Source: Stichopus chloronotus
Lineage: Eukaryota > Echinodermata > Holothuroidea > Aspidochirotida > Stichopodidae
Direction: 5' to 3'
NCBI GenBank assembly: GCA_021234535.1
Contig: SFZH01000008.1
Location: forward strand, 7,758,897 to 7,822,896
DNA: 64,000 nucleotides
The translations under genes were made by a program, and so were the position numbers. Positions 35,799 through 47,702 of this stretch are shown here, one piece after another; position 1 is the first letter of the stretch; every line of letters starts with the position of its first letter. Below the pieces are notes generated by a model. It was not told the origin of the DNA, ran no database searches, and saw only the letters and a program-made list of their open reading frames with translations.

Positions 35799-38700
35799 GT
35801 AATAAAAATTTTATAATATGTTCACGAATGTACCAAGTAACTGTTCGTTTAAGAAATACTGCATTTGCTGCACTCATCCCGCGATGCATCCCGTTGAATA
35901 ATGGTAACATTGTGATTCCATGTCATCATCATTCTGAAATCTTAACAATTATTGATAATTGATTTTGTTTTTATTCAGGTGGAAGTGTGACTAACTAAAG
36001 GGGTTTTTTTTCAATTTTCGAATCGTGTATCAACGCCGCTTTTAATTTTAGTGTCGATTTTTTTTTTGTCAGGTAAAATGTTGCTTGTTTAGAAGTTTGT
36101 AGGTGTTTATACCAATGAAAACGTAAACAGTGGCTGCAGTGATATGATTGATAGTCTTTTTGTGTGTGTGTGCGTTGCAAGGTTATTGTTAATGCTTTTG
36201 CTGTAAGTGAATACGTTCACTTCATTTTTAGTTGAACTGGAAGGCTTTTCCTCACGCCATCGATCTTAAATTTTGGCACTGAGACGCTCGAAGTAGTAGA
36301 ACATGATTGATAGGTGAAAACAAATTTTCTGTAGGAAAAGTACCATTTGTTTTATCATAGACGATTAGCAGATTTTGTCTATCACGAGATCGTTGAAGCC
36401 ACCCATTTGATTAAAAAATTGAATGAATAAATTTCTTTCGCTATAGCTATAGTTGAAAGTTAAAGGGTAATGTCAATTTACTTGCCTAGAGTGATCTGAA
36501 AAGTCCTTTGCCATTTACTAAGGTGTAAAAACAAACTTTTACAGAAGAGAATGTAAGAATGTAAGTTGGTTTCGAACTTAAGTTGGGACAACTTTGACTG
36601 AGGCAACTTAAAATTTTTCTGTGCCCTGTGGCAGGTGTGTTACGGACGGTGTCATTTTTCGGTGGAAATTACTGCCTTGTTGTATGTTAAATGATAAACA
36701 AGAAATATTGCAATACATTATTATTATACTATTGTACCAATATTTTAGTTGATTAGTCGGCCGGTCGATTCAGAATGAGTGTTTCTGCCTCATCACGTTT
36801 GCAACACGTTGAAACCAGGACCTGTTAGTTACATGTTAATTTTTAAACTGTTTCTCATATCAGTAAAGTCGTAACTTGTTTACCTCTGAAATACACAGGT
36901 TCTTCACGTTGCTGAATCGGTGTTTAGGCTACTCCTAGTCCCCCTCCCCCCACTATTTATTCGCTCAAGTTCCAGGCAGTCCTGGATCAATTTTGTTACA
37001 ATTAATAGTGAATCGATTTCTCCTTTAACCCACCACGAATCGATTTTGGGCCGAAATCGATTTTTAGGTGTACTGTTATTAATGAGAGATTTCTTGCCAG
37101 ACGTTCTCCGGGGGGGGGGGGGGTGAGGTTAGGGAGGGAGGGGGTAATGCTGATACTCTGATAGTGGTATATATGGAGAGCCGTGCAGTCGCATTCGTGT
37201 AATGGTGAGCAAGTGAATTATGTGAGACAGATCACAAAATACTAGGGAACTTGTTATGTCGCAGGTGATTGTAACGACTAATGGAAATGCGTTATTTCTC
37301 ACTTCTCTCTCCGTAGTCCTCGAAACCTTTGATGGAGAAAAGGAGGCGAGCTCGAATTAATGACAGCCTTACACAGTTGAAGACCTTGATATTAGAGGCA
37401 ACAAATAAAGACGTGAGTACCAACAGTTTTTACTCGTTATAAATCACTTCTAATCCTATCATCTGCATGATATCTATATTACAATCAATTATATATAGTA
37501 CCAGTGCAACAAGTTTTGTATTTTTTTTTTTTCGTGTCGTGATTTCTAGTTGCAGATTACCACTAGGTAGAGAAGGGGGCGGTGTTGATGGAATTACTGT
37601 TGCTACGTGGAAAAGTGTTTAATAGGAAATCCTTTCTGAGGACTCAGCGTCTCTAGAAAATAGTTTTCCTTCATAAAGTAGGCACTTCTTGAATCTTTTT
37701 CAAGTATGCCTTTATGGAAGGTAAAAACGGGCAAGAAAAGAATCTGGAAAGCCAATTATGAAATAGAGTTAGTGTGACAAAAGGAAAAAAAAAATAATCT
37801 GACCGATCGAGCGAAATAAGAGGGTGTGAGAACGTTTTCTTCCTGTAGGTTATGGCGTATGGGAAAACGACTTCACCTCACGTACGCAAACTCACCCCCC
37901 ATCAAAACAATGACTGAACAGGAAACCTGACCCGCGTGAGAACAGAAAAAACTTTCTCGAAACGTTCTTTCTATTTTTGTCGCCCCCCCCCGAATGAAAC
38001 ATTACTAATGTGTTTATGCCAGGCAAGTTAAACTCATAAAGGCGCTACACAAAAGGAAAAAGTAGGTTACCACACGCGTTGCGATGCACGCGGCGCGCGG
38101 GCGAGCATTTTCCGAGATGCTAATACTGTGTTCATCACCTCCTCTCTTTAAGGAGGGGCGCTTGTTTTTCAGAGCTTCTGCCCCTGTGGGGAATGATGAA
38201 GCTCTTGTTCTTAACCAAGAATATTTGGAAAATCCTTTGTTTTTGGATGAACACCAATTCCTTGTGCACTTTACTCCTGCCTAATCCTAAGATGTAGGTT
38301 TAATATTACATTGCATTCCTCGTGTTTTCTACAATCAATCAGTGGTACAAAATCGAAAAAGCCGCGTCGTTCATATACTTGTTTATCAAATGTAATTTTA
38401 AAAGGGAGAGGGGGTTGGGTAAGTGTTCGTTGAACAGAACTGAGGTGGAGTCAACTCAGTTCTTAAAATTTTGTTAATAGGTGGGGATTGACCGTATGGT
38501 GCATTTGAGAAGCTCTTTTCCACTCCATCCCCATTCCATTTCGAAATAATTAGTAATGTTGATAATTCCTTCACTTCAAGAGCCCTCTTTGGCAATTGTG
38601 GAGTGCATATTGTGCACAATCCATTGAAACAAAGAAAAAAGTGGGCATCTTTGCCATTCCACAAAATGGGCCCCCCTCTCCAAGATTGAAACTAATTCTT

Positions 38701-41305
38701 GGCAACAGCCTGATGTGATTTTGATTTCATCTTTGAGAGATCTATTTGAGCAAGAAATGTTTTAACTTCAGTAGACTACAAAGCCACGTTACCTTGCGAA
38801 CGATAGCACAGGACCCCATTGGCAGTGAATGAAAATAAGATTCGTGTCACTTTGCCTTGTACTACCCTGGAAGGATAGAAACAAGCCTCCCTTTGTCCTG
38901 TTCACGAAATCCCCAACAAGTCCTCGTTAAAGAAATCTGAAATTTCGCGCCCAATTTTGTTTTCTATTTTACACCAATCCCTTGTACGTATACGTCTATC
39001 ATCCTCTTGTGTCCTGCTGTCTGCCTCTTCTCGTGTATGTATAAGGTTAAATAATCGGATTGTGGAAAAGACTTGGGGGAGAGAATTCAAAAAGGATGAT
39101 CAATAAACTCTGCGGTCTTGTCGTAAAAAGAAAGCCTGAGAAAAAAGGGGGACACCAAATAGAACACTAAGCCCTGAATAAACTCCAATCAGCTCTTTGG
39201 GAGGATAAAAAGCAATCATCATTTGGCGGTAAATTTGAAGTTCGAGAGAAAAGCGCCAAGTTTTCTGTCCTCACCTTTTTCCTGGAGGATGAGTGAAATT
39301 AAAAAAAAAGTGTTGTTGTTTGCAAATGATGTAAGGTCAGGTTGAGGAGAGAGACGTATCATGGTTAGAGTTGATATCGATTCCTTGTTTACATGGCAGT
39401 CAATAAGTAACTTGAAACCAAATAAACTTGTTCAAGAGAGAAGACAAAAGACAGAGAAGATTCGCAGGGGTAATCGCCAGAAAGGAAAAGTTCAGAACTT
39501 GTATGAGAAAGAAAGAGAATAGAAAGTCGCTTCTGGGGTCTCGGTTTTTAACAAAAAACAGAAAGGGGCTGGAATACTAGGCGGATCGAAAGTCTCAGGA
39601 TGTGCACCCATGTTGTATAATTTTGCGAAGAATATCGACCACCAACGTTTCTTGATTGCGAAGTGCTTCATGTTTGATTACTCTTTGTTCACCCAGACTT
39701 CCCGCCATTCGAAGTTGGAGAAAGCCGACATTCTCGAGATGACGGTGAAATACCTCAAGAATTTGCAAAGGCATCACGTCGTTGGTGAGTAGCAATTTTG
39801 GCGCCGAGAGAGAAGGGGTTCCCTTTTCCTATTTCGCATGTTGTTTGTTCTTTGTCCTCTCAGAGGAAGCAACCTCGGAGGATGGAGAATAATTCTTCTT
39901 TGTACTTCTGAATACTCGAGGAGATGACTAAATGGTACGTGTGAGAGAAGAGGATGAAATGGTATCTGTTTTGCGTAGGGCTTTAAGTTGTTTCTAGTGA
40001 TGTATGAGTATGGTGTGTTCATTTGAGGATGTGATGATGATGATGATGATGATGGTTAGGATAGTGACTTCTTTGTTTGGTTGTTAATGGTCTAGTAGAC
40101 TTCCTTTTCTTCGAGTATTCGTTGCCCTGATGTGCAGTACCTTAGTTGGTGGGTGGTCAATTTCCTTGACTTAAAGGGTTGCACTTCTCTGTATCCATAA
40201 TGGATCATCAGTGTGTAAGTAGGTCATGCATGCATGATGAAAAGTTTTTTTTTTCTCTCTCAATATCAAAGAGGAAGTTATATTTAATCTCTCCACTAAT
40301 GAAAGGTTCTGTCTTTTCTCGTTTTGGGTTATTACAGCCTCTCTGGACTCTGAGGTCAATGCGACGAGATACAGGATGGGTTACTCGGAGTGCATCAGCG
40401 AGGTGTCTCGGTTTCTCTCCCCGCATGACTCCAACCTCGTGGATCTTAGGGTGCAGCTTTTGAACCACCTGGCACAGACATGTGGCCCTCAGGGGCAGAA
40501 GCAACCATCACAGCAGACGGCGCAGCCTCTCGCCAATGGCCACCCGGTCCAAGCCCCAAGCCCAGCAGTGGCACCTGCTGCGATCACCGCACACATTCCT
40601 CAACCTCTGCAGATCCAGGTGACACCATCTGGGAGCGGCAGTACAACCGTTCAGACTTTACCCATCACAGTGACCGCGCAACCTCACACGGCCATTGCGG
40701 TATCGAGTGCAACACCTGTTCACATGAAGGGGGATACTACGGTTGTGCCCACACCCCAGCAGTCTCCCCCAAACATGGCGAGGATAGTCCAAGTTGGCAT
40801 CCCTACTGGTATCGCTGGCGGAGAGATAGCCCTGGTCATTCCACCGCAGGCATTCCCAAACGGCCAAGTGCCAAGTCACTTCATTCCTGTCTACTCTCAG
40901 CACGCACCCGTGCTGTCCCCTTCATCAGCAGCAGCGACGCCCACCATGTCACAGAGTCTGTCAAGTCCGGTCGGCACGGCGACTGCATCCATCGCTCAGC
41001 TGCCATCCAACATCACATACCAAAGTATCAGTGGTTGCATGACCGCCACCACGACCACCAATATTCCATCCAGAAACATCATTCCCAGCAGCAGCGAGGT
41101 CCAGAAAGTCGCCCACACATCCGTCTCTTCCTCGAATTCCATGAACTTACCGGTCCAGTCCTTTGTGACTCTCAGGTCGCCCCTGCAGACCTCACACCAC
41201 CAAAATCACGCCACCCTCCCCATGAAGGTCGCAAACGGCAAGGTCAAGTGTGCGCAAGACGTGGTAGCTATGGACGAAGACCAGTCGTGTTGGAGACCTT
41301 GGTAG
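35715..41305 (+). CDS. HES1: Hes1/hairy-type bHLH-Orange transcriptional repressor (4 exons)
   Basis: Join 35715-35798, 37317-37412, 39697-39784, 40338-41305; 1,236 nt, 411 residues. Domains: basic region with the HES-specific proline, [13 protein letters not shown] (residues 31-43, Pro32); helix 1, [14 protein letters not shown] (44-57); loop and helix 2 with [19 protein letters not shown] (62-80); Orange domain around [17 protein letters not shown] to LLNHLAQ (about 100-137); a long Gln/Pro/Ser/Thr-rich tail; C-terminal WRPW (408-411), the Groucho/TLE-recruiting motif. All introns are GT-AG, and their places (after ...GRK, after ...NKD, and phase 1 after helix 2) equal those of vertebrate HES1. 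Known role of the family: nuclear Notch-effector repressor binding N-box/class C DNA. The tail is ~130 residues longer than HES1. Earlier in-frame ATGs exist at 35598, 35691 and 35703; I chose 35715 for its A at -3. Whether it is strictly HES1 or another hairy paralogue is not resolved. Confidence 0.96.
37317..37412 (+). CDS. HES1: HES coding exon 2 (basic region, helix 1)
   Basis: 32 codons between CTCTCCGTAG and GTGAGT, phase 0 on both sides, from [16 protein letters not shown] to LILEATNKD. It is too short to stand out as an open frame and was found by its motif. Confidence 0.97.
38073..38092. promoter_or_regulatory. Paired CACGCG class C sites in intron 2
   Basis: CACGCG at 38073-38078 and 38087-38092, in a short CpG-rich island inside an AT-rich intron. 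CACGCG is the classic class C site bound by hairy/HES proteins, so autorepression is plausible. Confidence 0.4.
39697..39784 (+). CDS. HES1: HES coding exon 3 (loop, helix 2)
   Basis: 29 codons plus one base ([13 protein letters not shown] ... NLQRHHVV), between TTCACCCAG and GTGAGT; phase 1 at its 3' end. Confidence 0.97.
40025..40055. repeat. (GAT)n microsatellite in HES intron 3
   Basis: About eight GAT/ATG units, with one GTGAT imperfection, in the 553-bp third intron. Confidence 0.9.
40338..41305 (+). CDS. HES1: HES coding exon 4 (Orange domain, tail, WRPW)
   Basis: Acceptor TTATTACAG at 40329-40337. Two bases complete an Ala codon, then [18 protein letters not shown] and so on to WRPW and TAG (41303-41305). 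This exon is distinctly GC-richer than its surroundings. An unrelated 365-codon frame (40480-41577) also stays open across it. Confidence 0.97.
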
Positions 41306-42710
41306 ACCCAGTTGATTCATACTGGATCATGTCAAACCCAGTTGATCCCATACTGGATCATATCCATTGTCCAACCCTAGTACTGACACGAGGTGCACCT
41401 CCCTCCTGTGCCTCGCTGCTTGTCCTTATTTATAAGTGCCATTCCAATATCTTTCGGCTTTCCAAAATATTGATCGAGCTATATACTTTCAAAAACGATA
41501 AGCTATACTTTTTTCAAAGTTCGTGTCTTTTTTTTGCATTTGTAATCCACACGAAGTTTGCTGGTGCCTTAAATTAATAACTCGCCAAATTCGTAGACCT
41601 CCTCTTTGGAGAGGGAGATGATGCTGGTGGAAATTGGTTCATAACAGCAATGATAATGAAATTCATGCCGAAGAGGAAAACAGGTAATCCTCGTGGTATC
41701 TAATTCTACAAACTATAGAAGGTCCGTCAAGCTTTTCACTTGAATATCTCCTCACGTATCATCTTATATTTGTAGATTGCATTTGCTTATCAAATATATT
41801 CTTAAAAAAGAAGGTCAGCAGTTACTTTCGCATCATGTTTGTGCCTGAAGACCAGTGATCTCATGTATTCACAATCACGTATGAGTTTTTTTCACCATGA
41901 TAATTCGTTTAAAGATACCATCTCTTCTTTTTTATAAGTAGCTACTTCTTCAAAATAATCACTTTTAATCTATGCAATGGAGTTTCGTTGTTTACCGGTG
42001 TGAGACATTGTCACGAATTCAATTATTATCCTTCCGTTACGTCATATCCTGTTGGCTATGTAAATTTATGCTTATTTAAAAAAAAAAGAAGAAGAAAAAG
42101 ATGGTCAAATTTGCACGGGCGATTGGTGTGATAACGTGTTTTTTTTTTTTTTTTTTAATGTGACCATCTTTAGATTGAATATGGTTAGCCTGTGCCACAG
42201 GACTTACACTGTTAAAGCGATTCATTCTTTAGTTCACTTGTGGTTTTTGCTTCAGTGGTAAAATTTTCCAAAGTTGAAAAATTCTTTATTTTTCTGTTAA
42301 CTCGAAATTTGGAACTTTTTCTGTTTTAAAGTTAGCCAGTTTCTACGGCGGTTTGTGACCAAAAATGTGCCTTACAAAACTAATTCGTAGAATTTTTTAG
42401 AGGATTTATTTGTTAAGAGCTCTTTCAGTACTCTTTTTTTTTTGTTGAAAAAAGAGGAATTTTTCCACGGCCTTCCGATTATCAAATCAGTTCTTCCGAT
42501 TGTTCGAAAGAGTAGCAAAGAAATACTTCTTTCAAGTTTAGCCGTTTAAAGTGTATTCCATGTATCATAGTTTTGTACATATTACATATTATAAATAATA
42601 TATATCTATATATAAAAGAAACAGAATTATTTTTTTTCCTTCACAAATTGCCTACTTTTTGATACCGGTCAGCGGTGAAAAACATTAAAAAAAGCTAACA
42701 AAAGATCTTG
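41306..42710 (+). other. Probable HES 3' UTR
   Basis: AT-rich, with poly-T tracts, ATTTA words (for example 41428-41432) and a Pumilio-type element TGTACATA (42574-42581). Extent is inferred from the candidate poly(A) signal. AU-rich unstable 3' UTRs are usual for HES mRNAs. Confidence 0.5.
42684..42689 (+). terminator. Candidate poly(A) signal ATTAAA
   Basis: ATTAAA is the commonest variant signal. A GT-rich stretch (TTTTTGTTTGTTGTGCC, 42722-42738) follows ~35 bp later. No AATAAA was seen between the stop codon and here. Confidence 0.35.
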
Positions 42711-43860
42711 GAAAAAATTGAATTTTTGTTTGTTGTGCCTTTAATCGTTGTGTTCGTACTATTCCGTTCTGCGGTCCGTCGTGTCTCGCAATCAGAGAGT
42801 AGCCTACCAACTTCGAACGGCACCCAACGCTGCAAAAGGAACATCGAACTCTACAATGCACACGCTAATTCTCACCGATTGACATAAATTTAAAAGGATG
42901 TGAGCCCCCCCCCCTCCCTCAAGAAAAAAGTTCGAGCTTTATTAAGAATTTTAAAAGTGGCCCATATGTCCATAAAAATTAGTCAAATATCGACGACTTC
43001 TGAAGATATCTGATTTTCAGTTGTATAATGAATAGACAGGCCAAATATGCAAAATTTGTGACGTCAAGGGAGGGACTCGAATCGTATACCATAATTTAAA
43101 ACCTGGTTTCCTTAACCTGTATTTCAAGGATGGTTACGACATACAGTTTGCTGCCAAACCCAGGTGTACCATATATATGCCAGAATGACATAAGAACATG
43201 CGTTGGGATCACGTGATTTGAGCTAAACGGTGCGCCATAAGAATTGGAGCCGTTAGCTGTTTACATGTATGGCTATTTACAAGTCGCAAGCACGTGATAA
43301 TGTATGTCTTCTGTGAAAGGTTCGTTGAATTGTTGCATTGATACGTTGCAATTCTTGACAGCTGGCTTCTGATTGGTTAAGTTTTAACTCGGCATCATGG
43401 ACATCGTTAATGAATAGTTAGTTTTGATCTGTCTCAACATCCAGAAAACCTACTCCATGACTCAGTATGACAGGATCTCCCGCGCTAACGTTGTAATATA
43501 AATAAGGTACATGATATGGACTCACCTTTGGATAAAATGATCATGAGCGCTGACAACAACAAAAAAATGAACAGAGGAGCAGTTTCGTGAAGTTTTAAAA
43601 ATTGGAATGAAACAATTTTCCTCCGGTATTCTGGTCGTGGTACCCATGGACCAAAGATGAATGATTCAGAGAGGTCAGAAATTATAGAGGCGTGAATATA
43701 ACTGGTGAACCGACCCCTCAACCCATTAAAACAGAAACATGGTTATGACGTCAGCTTCCGAGATGAGAGTAAGACTGCTGAGTGGGAATTATGAATGTGA
43801 ATCACCGTTACTTCAAAGGACACCATAAGATATGGTGCAGTGTCCGCTAAGCGTAATATA
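42711..43860. other. Intergenic, with a weak repeat
   Basis: C run at 42905-42914. The segment 43055-43150 (TTGTGACGTCAAGGGAGGGACT ... ATTTCAAGGA) resembles 54888-54970 (TTGTGACGTCTAGGGAGGGACTT ... AATTCAAGGA), so both are probably copies of one unlabelled repeat. No gene recognised. Confidence 0.45.
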
Positions 43861-44290
43861 TGTGATCAGCAACTGGGTTTATAAAACTGTCGCTTGTGGG
43901 AGAGTTTTGCCATTTCCGGCTAACCCACTTTCGGCTAACAGTGACAGTATTCAGAGAACAAGAAAAATAGTTACATAAAAAGAGTGATTAAAAACTGCAA
44001 TCTGCTTGTCTGCTGAGAAGGCGAAAAACAATAATGAATTGTTATTAATTTTAAGCGTTATGTCATGGTACTTAACAAGACCTATGTGATCAGCAACTGG
44101 GTTTGTAAAATTGTCACTTCTTAGAGAGTTTTGCCATTACCCTCCCACTTTCGGTTAAAAGTGATAGTAATCAAAAACACAAGAAAAATAGTACTTAGAA
44201 AGAGTAATTAAAAAATGCAATCTGCTATAGTCTACTGAGAAGACGAAAAACAAGAATGACTAGTTATTAACTTCAAGCGATATGTCAGAA
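43861..44290. repeat. Tandem duplication, ~224-bp unit
   Basis: TGTGATCAGCAACTGGGTTT starts both units (43861 and 44085). GAGAGTTTTGCCATT, CACTTTCGG, ACAAGAAAAATAGT, TGCAATCTGCT and CTGAGAAG recur in order. Units have diverged visibly. Non-coding. Confidence 0.9.
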
Positions 44291-45424
44291 AAATTAATCC
44301 AATCAAATAAATTTGATTGGCTTGAAAAAAAAATTTATTGGGAATCTGAATAACAAGTTGAGATTCAAGCGTTGACAACTATCCGTCATATTTTTTTTTT
44401 TTTTTTGGAGCCGAGAGAAAAAAAAACTAAAACTGGTGAAAAACAAGTAACAATTTGGTAATTAGGTGAATAAAAAATACATATCCAGCATTCCATAAAC
44501 GCCCACAACAATGGACCTATCTGTATAGCGGTCATTACAAAACCCTTTTGTCTTCCTTTTCCCCCGAAAAAAGACTATTAACAAAAGAATTTTTTTGGCA
44601 AATGCTAGCTGAAAACTTTTCGGCGGGAAAACCTCAAGCCGCAGGTATCGTAGACATCATATCATCATATCGTGCGATAAATAACAAACCGGGTCAAACG
44701 AAGCGTGGGAAACGAAAGAAAGAGTCTTTTTTCCCCCCAAACAGCCACCAGGGAGGGTAAAACTCCGCGACCGAACTCGGAATATATATATCGAACCCCA
44801 GGGTTTAAGAATACGTTATGATTCGATGACAAAATTACCGTAGGAAAAATATTGTCAGATAAATTAACGTGGATTACCAATCATTCTGGAAGATTATTTA
44901 CCTCCCGCGTTTTAGTATAGAAGGAACCGCAGCGTCGATTTGGCGTCTGTATCCGTCTCCATGGTGACGATAAACGTGCAAGTTATCACGCTCCATAAAA
45001 TTTGAGAAGACAATGGTAAAGTGCTTTCAAATGCGCGTGCAAGGTAGGTAGGTGTTAGTCTTTATTTCTATATAATCCGTTGTGCTGTTAGTTAATTAAT
45101 GAATGAAACCGTTAATTTCTTAGACAGTAGTCAAATTTTCTGGCAAATGATTCATTATTTCGCTTTTAATGTTGCAAACTTGAATATTTTTAATTTCCAG
45201 AGGTCAAATTTTGACGAAGATGTCAGCAAGAAAATGAGTAAACATCGTTCAATTTCTTGGATCGGTGGATTGTAACACAAAGAAAGGAAGACAAGGTTAA
45301 CACTGCTTGGATACCACCACACTAGGAAAGAGATGTGTTGGGTCGGAGGAAGGGGTGGGGTGGAAAAAGGTAGTGGGCTGAAGAGGGATTGAGAAGGTGC
45401 TGCATCTGCGGTCGATTAATTATG
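44291..45424. other. Intergenic, nothing recognised
   Basis: A poly-T tract (44392-44407) and an RBPJ-type word CGTGGGAAA (44704-44712). No gene or repeat family recognised. Confidence 0.5.
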
Positions 45425-45544
45425 ATTAATTTCATCATTATCATCATCATCATCATTACCACTACCATAATCATCACCATCATTAACATATCACCATCAT
45501 CATCATCATCGTTATCATAATCAATCATCATCGTTATAATCATC

Positions 45545-45575
<31 letters not shown>

Positions 45576-45920
45576 AAGCGATCATGAAAAGTCTAAACGT
45601 TCGTCCTTTGCGTAATGTTCTCCTACAATGACAACCCATTTTCACACCATTTTCAAATCCTAACTATTCACCTCTCATCGTTGCCGTCCTTATCATAAGA
45701 TTCATTATTTCATCACCATCATCACCATTATCATCATGGTCATCCTCATCATTATCACAACCATCATCATCATCACCACCATCACCACCATCAAAGAGAT
45801 ATGAAAAGCCTAAGCGTTCGTCCTTTGCGTAATATTTTCATATAATGACAACCCATTTTCACACTGGCACCTCCCTGCTGGCACCATTCTCAAACTCCCC
45901 GTGCTCATCGTTGCTACATG
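45425..45920. repeat. ATC-rich tracts inside a ~217-bp tandem duplication
   Basis: Imperfect (ATC)n at 45432-45580 and 45705-45795 are each followed by the same flank: ATGAAAAGTCTAAACGTTCG versus ATGAAAAGCCTAAGCGTTCG, then TCCTTTGCGTAAT and ATGACAACCCATTTTCACAC. The second unit gains a CTGGCACC duplicate. Confidence 0.85.
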
Positions 45921-45936
45921 CACCCTGGCATACACA

Positions 45937-46071
45937 CAGAAAATAAAAAAGTGAGCCGCCGTCCCAAAACCGAGTCAATTTGTCCCCATAGTGACTCACT
46001 CTATATAAAGTGAGTCACTGTGGGGGCAAATTGACTCAGTCTTAGGACAGTGACTAACTTTTTATTTTCTG
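45937..46071. repeat. 135-bp near-perfect hairpin (foldback MITE-like)
   Basis: Arms 45937-46000 and 46009-46071 pair over ~63 bp around the loop CTATATAA. The ends are CAGAAAATAAAAA and TTTTTATTTTCTG, and the inner stem GTGACTCACT pairs with AGTGAGTCAC. Only scattered mismatches are seen. A MITE reduced to its two TIRs is most likely; a transcribed precursor hairpin is possible. Confidence 0.85.
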
Positions 46072-46807
46072 TACAGAGGGTTCTCGAAACCACCCTTATT
46101 TCAAATTGATCAATTTGGTGAGATGTTTTCTGATCGGAGATGTTTTTTAAGTAAACAGTGCAAACGTATGTAGGTTTGTAATATAAAGACAAATGGTACA
46201 TGCATTTGCGTGAATGACAATAGAACTTTTTCCTTGTGGCACATGTCTGACTAGAGCATGCACAGAAATGTCAAGTCGTGTTAAGTTTAGTACTTAGTGT
46301 ATAGACAAAAGATACGTGTACGTGATGTGACATGACGTACGTAAGCATCGGTGTCATCATAAACAGAAATCCCACCTCCTGCCCCTTCCACTCCTACCCA
46401 AATCAAAACATACCCAACCTCATCGGACCCCCCCCCCCCCATTATGTCATTTAAGGCTTTACGTTCAAGGTCTCAATCATGATAAATGTTGGCGATGTTG
46501 GTATTACCATAGTTTCCTCCACCGAACCCCCCCACCTTCCCACCCTCAACTGTCACTCATGTTCAAATCGCGTCCCAAGAGAAGAGTTGACATTTCGGAT
46601 ACATAAATACAGGAGAAGACGTTGTGCTGTCAAGCGGTTTAACTTCTCGATATGGCGTTATTTCTTCTTTACTCTTCATGTTTCTCTCTCAAACATACCA
46701 GTGTGCAATGTGAATCCTACACTCTTTTTTTAATGAGTGCACGGTATCTACGTGTACGTACGCTTACACTGCAGACCTATGCTGAAGGTAAAGCCTGTGA
46801 AGTCATT
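46072..46807. other. Intergenic, nothing recognised
   Basis: A 13-C run at 46428-46440; otherwise no recognisable feature. Confidence 0.5.
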
Positions 46808-47186
46808 TTTAAAGGGGCTCATTGAGTTGATATCAGTAAAGATAGCGGTGATTTTGAAGTATACAAACACACGACAATACTCACAATTACCATAATTAAT
46901 CAAGTTTCACATCCAATAGTTATATGAAAACTGTCAATTTGTTTCGAATTTTTGACCGTTATTTGCTCTGATTGTGTGCATGTGAATGTAGTAATGTGAA
47001 AATGTCTGGTCACAAAGTTTCAAAAACCAAATTGAATCGTTGGTTACTCACTCATTAATGTGCCAACGTATGTAAAACTTTGGGATCCTTTTAGTTTGAC
47101 TGTTTGTCATTAGTATGTAAAGGAAACTTGACCGGTTTAGAAAAATTGAGTGAATTTCACAAAACAACTCAATGAGCCTCTTTAAA
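46808..47186 (+). mobile_element. Family B MITE, full-length copy
   Basis: Ends TTTTTAAAGGGGCTCATTGAG (left) and CTCAATGAGCCTCTTTAAA (right) are inverted repeats, ~379 bp apart. The size and ends match the copy at 47703, while the interior is more diverged. Confidence 0.8.
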
Positions 47187-47702
47187 TTGAGACGGGGGAC
47201 AGCCTAACGTGCGCTGATGTAACGGGCAGGAGCTTTCAAGCATGATAATATCATAGGCCAAAGCATCCGTTTCATGGTCAAAGCAAATATGCCGCTCCTG
47301 CAAAGAAATCTGACTCCATATTTCAGAATCGTGGCTTAATACGTGAAAAAAAAAACCATCATCGCCTGCGCATGTGGTCGAGGGTATGCGGCATGCTATA
47401 CTTGAAAGAAGTGTCAATACGAACCGATGTGGTGCTAGCCGTGTAGGCTAAGCAATCTTCTACTTCAGTCCCCTCTCTCAGACAGTTTTCGTTTTCTTTC
47501 TTTTACCCTTTTGGTCAAAACAAATAATACTGTACACGAAGCGTTGGAAAACAAAACTGTTTACAAAATATTTTTTTTGCTGATACCGTTGTAAATAACT
47601 CGACGAAACATTTTGTACCTTGAGGGGTACACAAAGCGTCAGCGAAAAGAGTCAATTATGAGGGTCACGTGTTTAACTTATCATGGTTCAGCGCGAATGG
47701 CA
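47187..47702. other. Intergenic between two family B copies
   Basis: About 515 bp separate the two MITEs; no gene or RNA recognised. Confidence 0.5.

Noticed and set aside
40208..40903. Minus-strand frames across HES exon 4
   Set aside because: Shadows of the HES coding exon with no recognisable domain.
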